A DNA stretch of 53,123 bases from Nonlabens xylanidelens (lineage in GTDB: Bacteria; Bacteroidota; Bacteroidia; Flavobacteriales; Flavobacteriaceae): NCBI RefSeq assembly GCF_002934445.1, contig NZ_PTJE01000010.1:1-53123 (forward strand), read 5' to 3'. The translations under genes and the position numbers were made by a program. Positions 49,949-53,123 of the stretch are shown piece by piece. The notes under the pieces are model-generated. The model was not told the origin of the DNA and ran no database searches. It was given only the letters and a program-made list of their open reading frames with translations. Position 1 is the first letter of the stretch. The number at the start of each line of letters is the position of its first letter.

Positions 49949-51913
49949 ATGAAAAAATTATACTTTTTACTAATTGTTGTTCTCGCTTTCGCGAAAGCGG
50001 AATCACAAGTAGTCATAAACGAATTAGATGCAGATACCCCTAGCACAAACGATAGGCAATTTGTTGAATTAAAATCTGATGTACCATTTTATCAGTTAGA
50101 TGGTTTCGTATTGGTGTTTTTTAATGGTTCTACAAGCTCTAGCACAGGAATGGGGCGTAGTTATTACACAGTAGATCTCGATGGTCTTGTGACAGATGAC
50201 AATGGTTTAGTTGTCTTAGGTAGCTCTCTAGTTTCACCAGTTCCAGATCGTTATATAGCAGAAAGTAACATACAACTAGGTGCAGATGCTGTAGCAATTT
50301 ACAGAGGTGACGATACAGACTGGCCAGATAGAACATTCCCATCCCAAGTAAATCTAGTTGATGCATTAATTTATGACACTGATGATGCTGATAACGTAGC
50401 ATTGATGACATTTTTAGGTATTACAGTTCAATACAATGAAAATGAAAACGGTAATAAAACAACAGAATCGGTACAACGTAAAACAGATGGGACATATGAA
50501 ACTAAAAGCCCTACACCGCACTCATTAAACAATTCTACAATACCTACCTATAATGGTGTTAGTTTCACAACTAGTAAAACAGAGCTTACCGAACCTGATA
50601 CATTTGACATTACCTTCACACTAACCGAGGCACCTAGCACGGATTTTACCCTAGGTTTTAATTTTGATAACCAAGGCTTTGATGCAAATGACTTTACAGG
50701 AGCTTCTTCATTTACTATTCCAGCTGGTCAGACCAGTACAACACTAAGTTTTACCATTACCGACGATGCAATAGATGAGGGTGATGAGTCTTTACGTATA
50801 AACTTGGATGATAATTTACCAACAGGTTTTAAGAGATTAAAAGATCTTGAAGAACTAGCAGTGATTGATAATGATTTTCAAGTAGCAACATACGGTACTC
50901 CACTAGCACCTACATATGGTATTGTAGCTAGCACTGCACCGAGTGATTATTATAATAGTTTAAATAATCTAGCATCGCCACAACTAGAAACGGCTATTAC
51001 CGCACTCATTTCTGAGGAAAACGTAGTGCGTATCCATACATACAATGATGTGACAGAGATATTAAAAAAATCAGATGTTTCGCCATTAAACTCTAATAAC
51101 GTATGGTTAATGTATACGGAACAAGAACGTAGAGTAATCGACTTTCAAACCGGTAGCACAAATACAGGCAAATGGAATAGAGAGCATATCTGGTCTAGAT
51201 CTAGAGGTCCATTTTCATCAATTGAATATGACGAGGTTACAGACGGTATGTCGATATGGACAGAAACTAATGCTGATAGTTTAAGACATGGAAATAGTGA
51301 TGCACACCATTTAAGAGCTGCAGACGGTCCAGAAAACAGTTCTAGAGGTAACAATGATTTCCCAGAATATAACGGTCCTGTAGGTTCTCAAGGTAGTTGG
51401 CATGGTGACGTTGCTCGTGCATTATTCTATATGGATTTAAGATACAACAATCTTGCTATGGTAAATGGTAACCCTGCAAATACAACTACTGGACAAATAG
51501 GTGACCTAGCGACATTAATACAATGGCACAGAAATGATCCACCAGATGATTTTGAAATGAATCGTAATAATGTCATTTACACCTGGCAAAATAATAGAAA
51601 CCCATTCATTGATAATCCTGAATTAGTAGAATTAATTTATGGTAATAATATAGGTCAAACCTTCACACTCTCAGGACAGTCCGAAGTACTAACGAAAATA
51701 GTTATAACACCTAATCCTTCAAATAACCACTTTACAATATCGAATGTTAATGAGCCAATTAATATTACTATTTACGACTCGTTTGGTAGAGTTATAAGAA
51801 CTGAAAACATAACAAATACAATTAGAATAAACCATAACTTAACAACTGGTATGTACCTAGCAAAACTAAGTGAAGGTGATAATTCTAAAGTCGTAAAATT
51901 ATTAGTAAGATAA
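49949..51913 (+). CDS. Secreted endonuclease I-family protein with T9SS sorting tail
   Basis: 654 residues. The signal peptide ends LAFAKAESQ, and its end is coded by the palindrome (49984). Residues about 20-190 are a lamin-tail-like domain (VVINELDADTPSTNDRQFVEL, GLVVLGS). Residues about 200-300 form a Calx-beta-type domain. Then comes the endonuclease I domain: WNREHIWSRSRG (about 408-419), SDAHHLRAAD (about 450-459) with the metal His, and NRNPFIDNPELVELIYG. The C-terminal 80 residues have ITPNPSNNHFTI and KLSEGDNSKVVKLLV, a type A sorting tail. It should be secreted by the type IX system and cut nucleic acid outside the cell. Confidence 0.93.
   Translation: MKKLYFLLIVVLAFAKAESQVVINELDADTPSTNDRQFVELKSDVPFYQLDGFVLVFFNGSTSSSTGMGRSYYTVDLDGLVTDDNGLVVLGSSLVSPVPDRYIAESNIQLGADAVAIYRGDDTDWPDRTFPSQVNLVDALIYDTDDADNVALMTFLGITVQYNENENGNKTTESVQRKTDGTYETKSPTPHSLNNSTIPTYNGVSFTTSKTELTEPDTFDITFTLTEAPSTDFTLGFNFDNQGFDANDFTGASSFTIPAGQTSTTLSFTITDDAIDEGDESLRINLDDNLPTGFKRLKDLEELAVIDNDFQVATYGTPLAPTYGIVASTAPSDYYNSLNNLASPQLETAITALISEENVVRIHTYNDVTEILKKSDVSPLNSNNVWLMYTEQERRVIDFQTGSTNTGKWNREHIWSRSRGPFSSIEYDEVTDGMSIWTETNADSLRHGNSDAHHLRAADGPENSSRGNNDFPEYNGPVGSQGSWHGDVARALFYMDLRYNNLAMVNGNPANTTTGQIGDLATLIQWHRNDPPDDFEMNRNNVIYTWQNNRNPFIDNPELVELIYGNNIGQTFTLSGQSEVLTKIVITPNPSNNHFTISNVNEPINITIYDSFGRVIRTENITNTIRINHNLTTGMYLAKLSEGDNSKVVKLLVR
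49984..49999. repeat. 16-bp palindrome, copy 11 (in a signal peptide)
   Basis: Perfect CGCTTTCGCGAAAGCG, read AFAKAE; the AKA is the probable signal-peptidase site of the nuclease. Confidence 0.95.
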
Positions 51914-51954
51914 TTTCAATTTTAAAATATTGATTTGGTCCTATATAGATTATT

Positions 51955-51992
51955 AAAATCTCAATGAATTTAGATTCATTGAGATTTTTTTT
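51955..51992 (+). terminator. Terminator after the nuclease gene
   Basis: AAATCTCAATGAAT ttag ATTCATTGAGATTTTTTTT, a strong stem with a T run. Confidence 0.85.
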
Positions 51993-52860
51993 ATTTATTA
52001 TTTACAAGTAACTTATCTTAATAATCCAATTATTGAGGGCTAGAGATAAGAGTAAAAGATGTTTTTTAAACAGAATATATTATTCAACAAGTATAATCTT
52101 TGACTTAACACTTTGTATTTTTCTATTAATGAAAACACTGCTATTAGTATTCCAATACCTCAATTAGTAATAGTTTTTCTTCTCGAGGCAATACTTCTCT
52201 ATCTTTATTGGTTTAAAAACATTTTTATCTAGTATAACTTAACACCATTTAAAACTGTAGTTTTCTGTCTCTGAATAATAAATAACAACAATAAAAGTAT
52301 AGTGCGAGTGAGGGATTCCATTAGTATACTGTTGTTTTGGTAATGGTTGTAGGTGTGAAAACATAAAGCTTATAATAATTCATAAATCTCACAAGAACCA
52401 TTTGGAATGCGTCATTCAATTTAACCTTTTGTTCGAGACATTATTTGTGGCAGTATAGCGTGTTATACATCAGATTATTTGACTCTAAATATTATCCACC
52501 TTTGTCTGTTCACGCCAATTAGTAGTTTCGGAGTCTTAAAATTGTTAATTTGTTTAGCCTAATGATGGCTTTGTGTTTTTCATGAATATCGTGTAGAACA
52601 ATTTTAATTAGCTAAAGGATTAAATTAACATACTATAATGTAATAATTTGACAACATATAATTGGCCTGAACTAATCTCTATGACTACTGATTTTTAATA
52701 AATATGTATACCCAAAAAATCAAACCTAAACTTTCATATATGAACCCAGCAAAAAACAAACAATAAAACTTACTCAACAACTCTCGATACGAGCTTATAA
52801 TTATTCTAGATGAACAAACTTATAACATTATTCATTCTAGAACGGACATGTATAAACAAA
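51993..52860. other. Gene-free stretch before the rRNA operon
   Basis: About 870 bp of AT-rich sequence with no credible ORF on either strand, no tRNA and no strong hairpin that I could find. It lies downstream of the 5S rRNA terminator and of the nuclease terminator. Confidence 0.5.
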
Positions 52861-52862
52861 AA

Positions 52863-52889
52863 AAACCCTTGTCTAATTGACAAGGGTTT
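52863..52889 (-). terminator. rRNA operon terminator
   Basis: AAACCCTTGTC taatt GACAAGGGTTT, just after the 3' end of the 5S gene on the minus strand, with an A run on the plus strand. Confidence 0.85.
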
Positions 52890-52894
52890 AAAAG

Positions 52895-53003
52895 AAGGCG
52901 GCGACATACTCTCCCACAAATAGCAGTACCATCTGCGCAAATGGGCTTAACTTCTCTGTTCGGAAAGGTAAGAGGTGAGCCCCATCGCTATAACCACCTT
53001 AAT
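52895..53003 (-). rRNA. rrf: 5S ribosomal RNA
   Basis: Read on the minus strand: starts TTAAGGTGGTTATAGC, contains GGGGCTCACCTC, CCGAACAGAGAAGTTAAGCC and GATGGTACTGC, and ends GGGAGAGTATGTCGCCGCC. These are the conserved 5S blocks. The ends pair as expected. The limits are good to a few bases. Confidence 0.92.
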
Positions 53004-53082
53004 GGTTGCAGTTGAAAATCAACTGTATGATTTGACATATTGAAAATATAAACTAGTAAAAAAATAGGTGTTAGAATATCTA

Positions 53083-53123
53083 AGCTTACGGGTAATTAGT
53101 ATCACTCGGCTATGACATTACTG
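53083..53123 (-). rRNA. rrl: 23S ribosomal RNA, 3' end (partial)
   Basis: Read on the minus strand: GTCATAGCCGAGTGATACTA then ATTACCCGTAAGCTTA, the 3' end of a Bacteroidetes 23S rRNA. It continues beyond the right edge. The 79-bp spacer to 5S holds no tRNA. Confidence 0.8.

Noticed and set aside
53004-53082. tRNA gene in the 23S-5S spacer
   Set aside because: No cloverleaf or CCA-like end could be found in the 79 bp.

Overview
The window looks like chromosome of a low-GC marine member of the Flavobacteriaceae. Evidence: the 5S rRNA and 23S 3' end at the right edge are of Bacteroidetes type; several genes have a TAnnTTTG -7 box just upstream; there is a nuclease with a C-terminal type IX secretion sorting tail, a PL7 alginate lyase, a long-form GAPDH, and many SPII lipoproteins. 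The perfect 16-bp palindrome CGCTTTCGCGAAAGCG occurs 11 times, as I remember it doing in the Nonlabens/Dokdonia group. The genus is an inference.

Region 1 (1-10260) is unlike the rest. It is a one-directional array of small cargo genes that I read as an integron gene-cassette array whose integrase is not in the window. In five cassettes the first bases (GTT + 5-7 nt) are the exact reverse complement of a box just after the same cassette's gene: GTTGTGCAC/GTGCACAAC, GTTGTAAAC/GTTTACAAC, GTTGTGTGT/ACACACAAC, GTTAGGCAC/GTGCCTAAC and GTTGTAGCAC/GTGCTACAAC. A sixth matches over 6 bp. This own-end pairing is the signature of circularised cassettes with an attC site. Between the boxes lie attC-like imperfect inverted repeats; the clearest is at 4385-4518. 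Several attC sites carry an antisense relic of an IS110-family transposase. The left edge holds the 5' part of such a transposase, broken by an insertion containing the genome's palindrome, with a possible bridge-RNA region beside it. Cargo: a TPR protein, a lipoprotein, a TlpA-type thioredoxin lipoprotein, a caspase-like protease, two secreted proteins of unknown function, and a metallo-beta-lactamase/YHYH/EF-hand fusion.

Region 2 (10275-21985) is ordinary chromosome: a phytase-like esterase lipoprotein; an AraC regulator divergent from an aldehyde dehydrogenase with its DUF779 partner; an OxyR-like LysR regulator divergent from an exported catalase that is followed by an ankyrin protein (a peroxide-defence module); an adenine/adenosine deaminase; a lipoprotein; and smpB.

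Region 3 (22000-34662): a DoxX protein between two copies of a ~200-bp repeat, a large DUF5686-like outer-membrane protein, a YceI lipoprotein, an alginate lyase, an alpha/beta hydrolase, pcm with a start-codon problem, a Gfo/Idh oxidoreductase, and a tight operon of 3-hydroxybutyryl-CoA dehydrogenase, DUF1015, yggS and DUF2721.

Region 4 (34663-53123): a second DoxX-like gene behind a TetR-type operator, a dapF-GNAT-mltG operon, a DegP/Q-like protease whose stop codon runs into an (AAGTTT)11 tract, a padR-membrane protein pair with an operator touching the start codon, GAPDH behind an 18-bp palindrome, an acyltransferase gene broken by one stop codon, a DUF3095 protein, a secreted endonuclease I, a gene-free stretch, and the 3' end of an rRNA operon on the minus strand.
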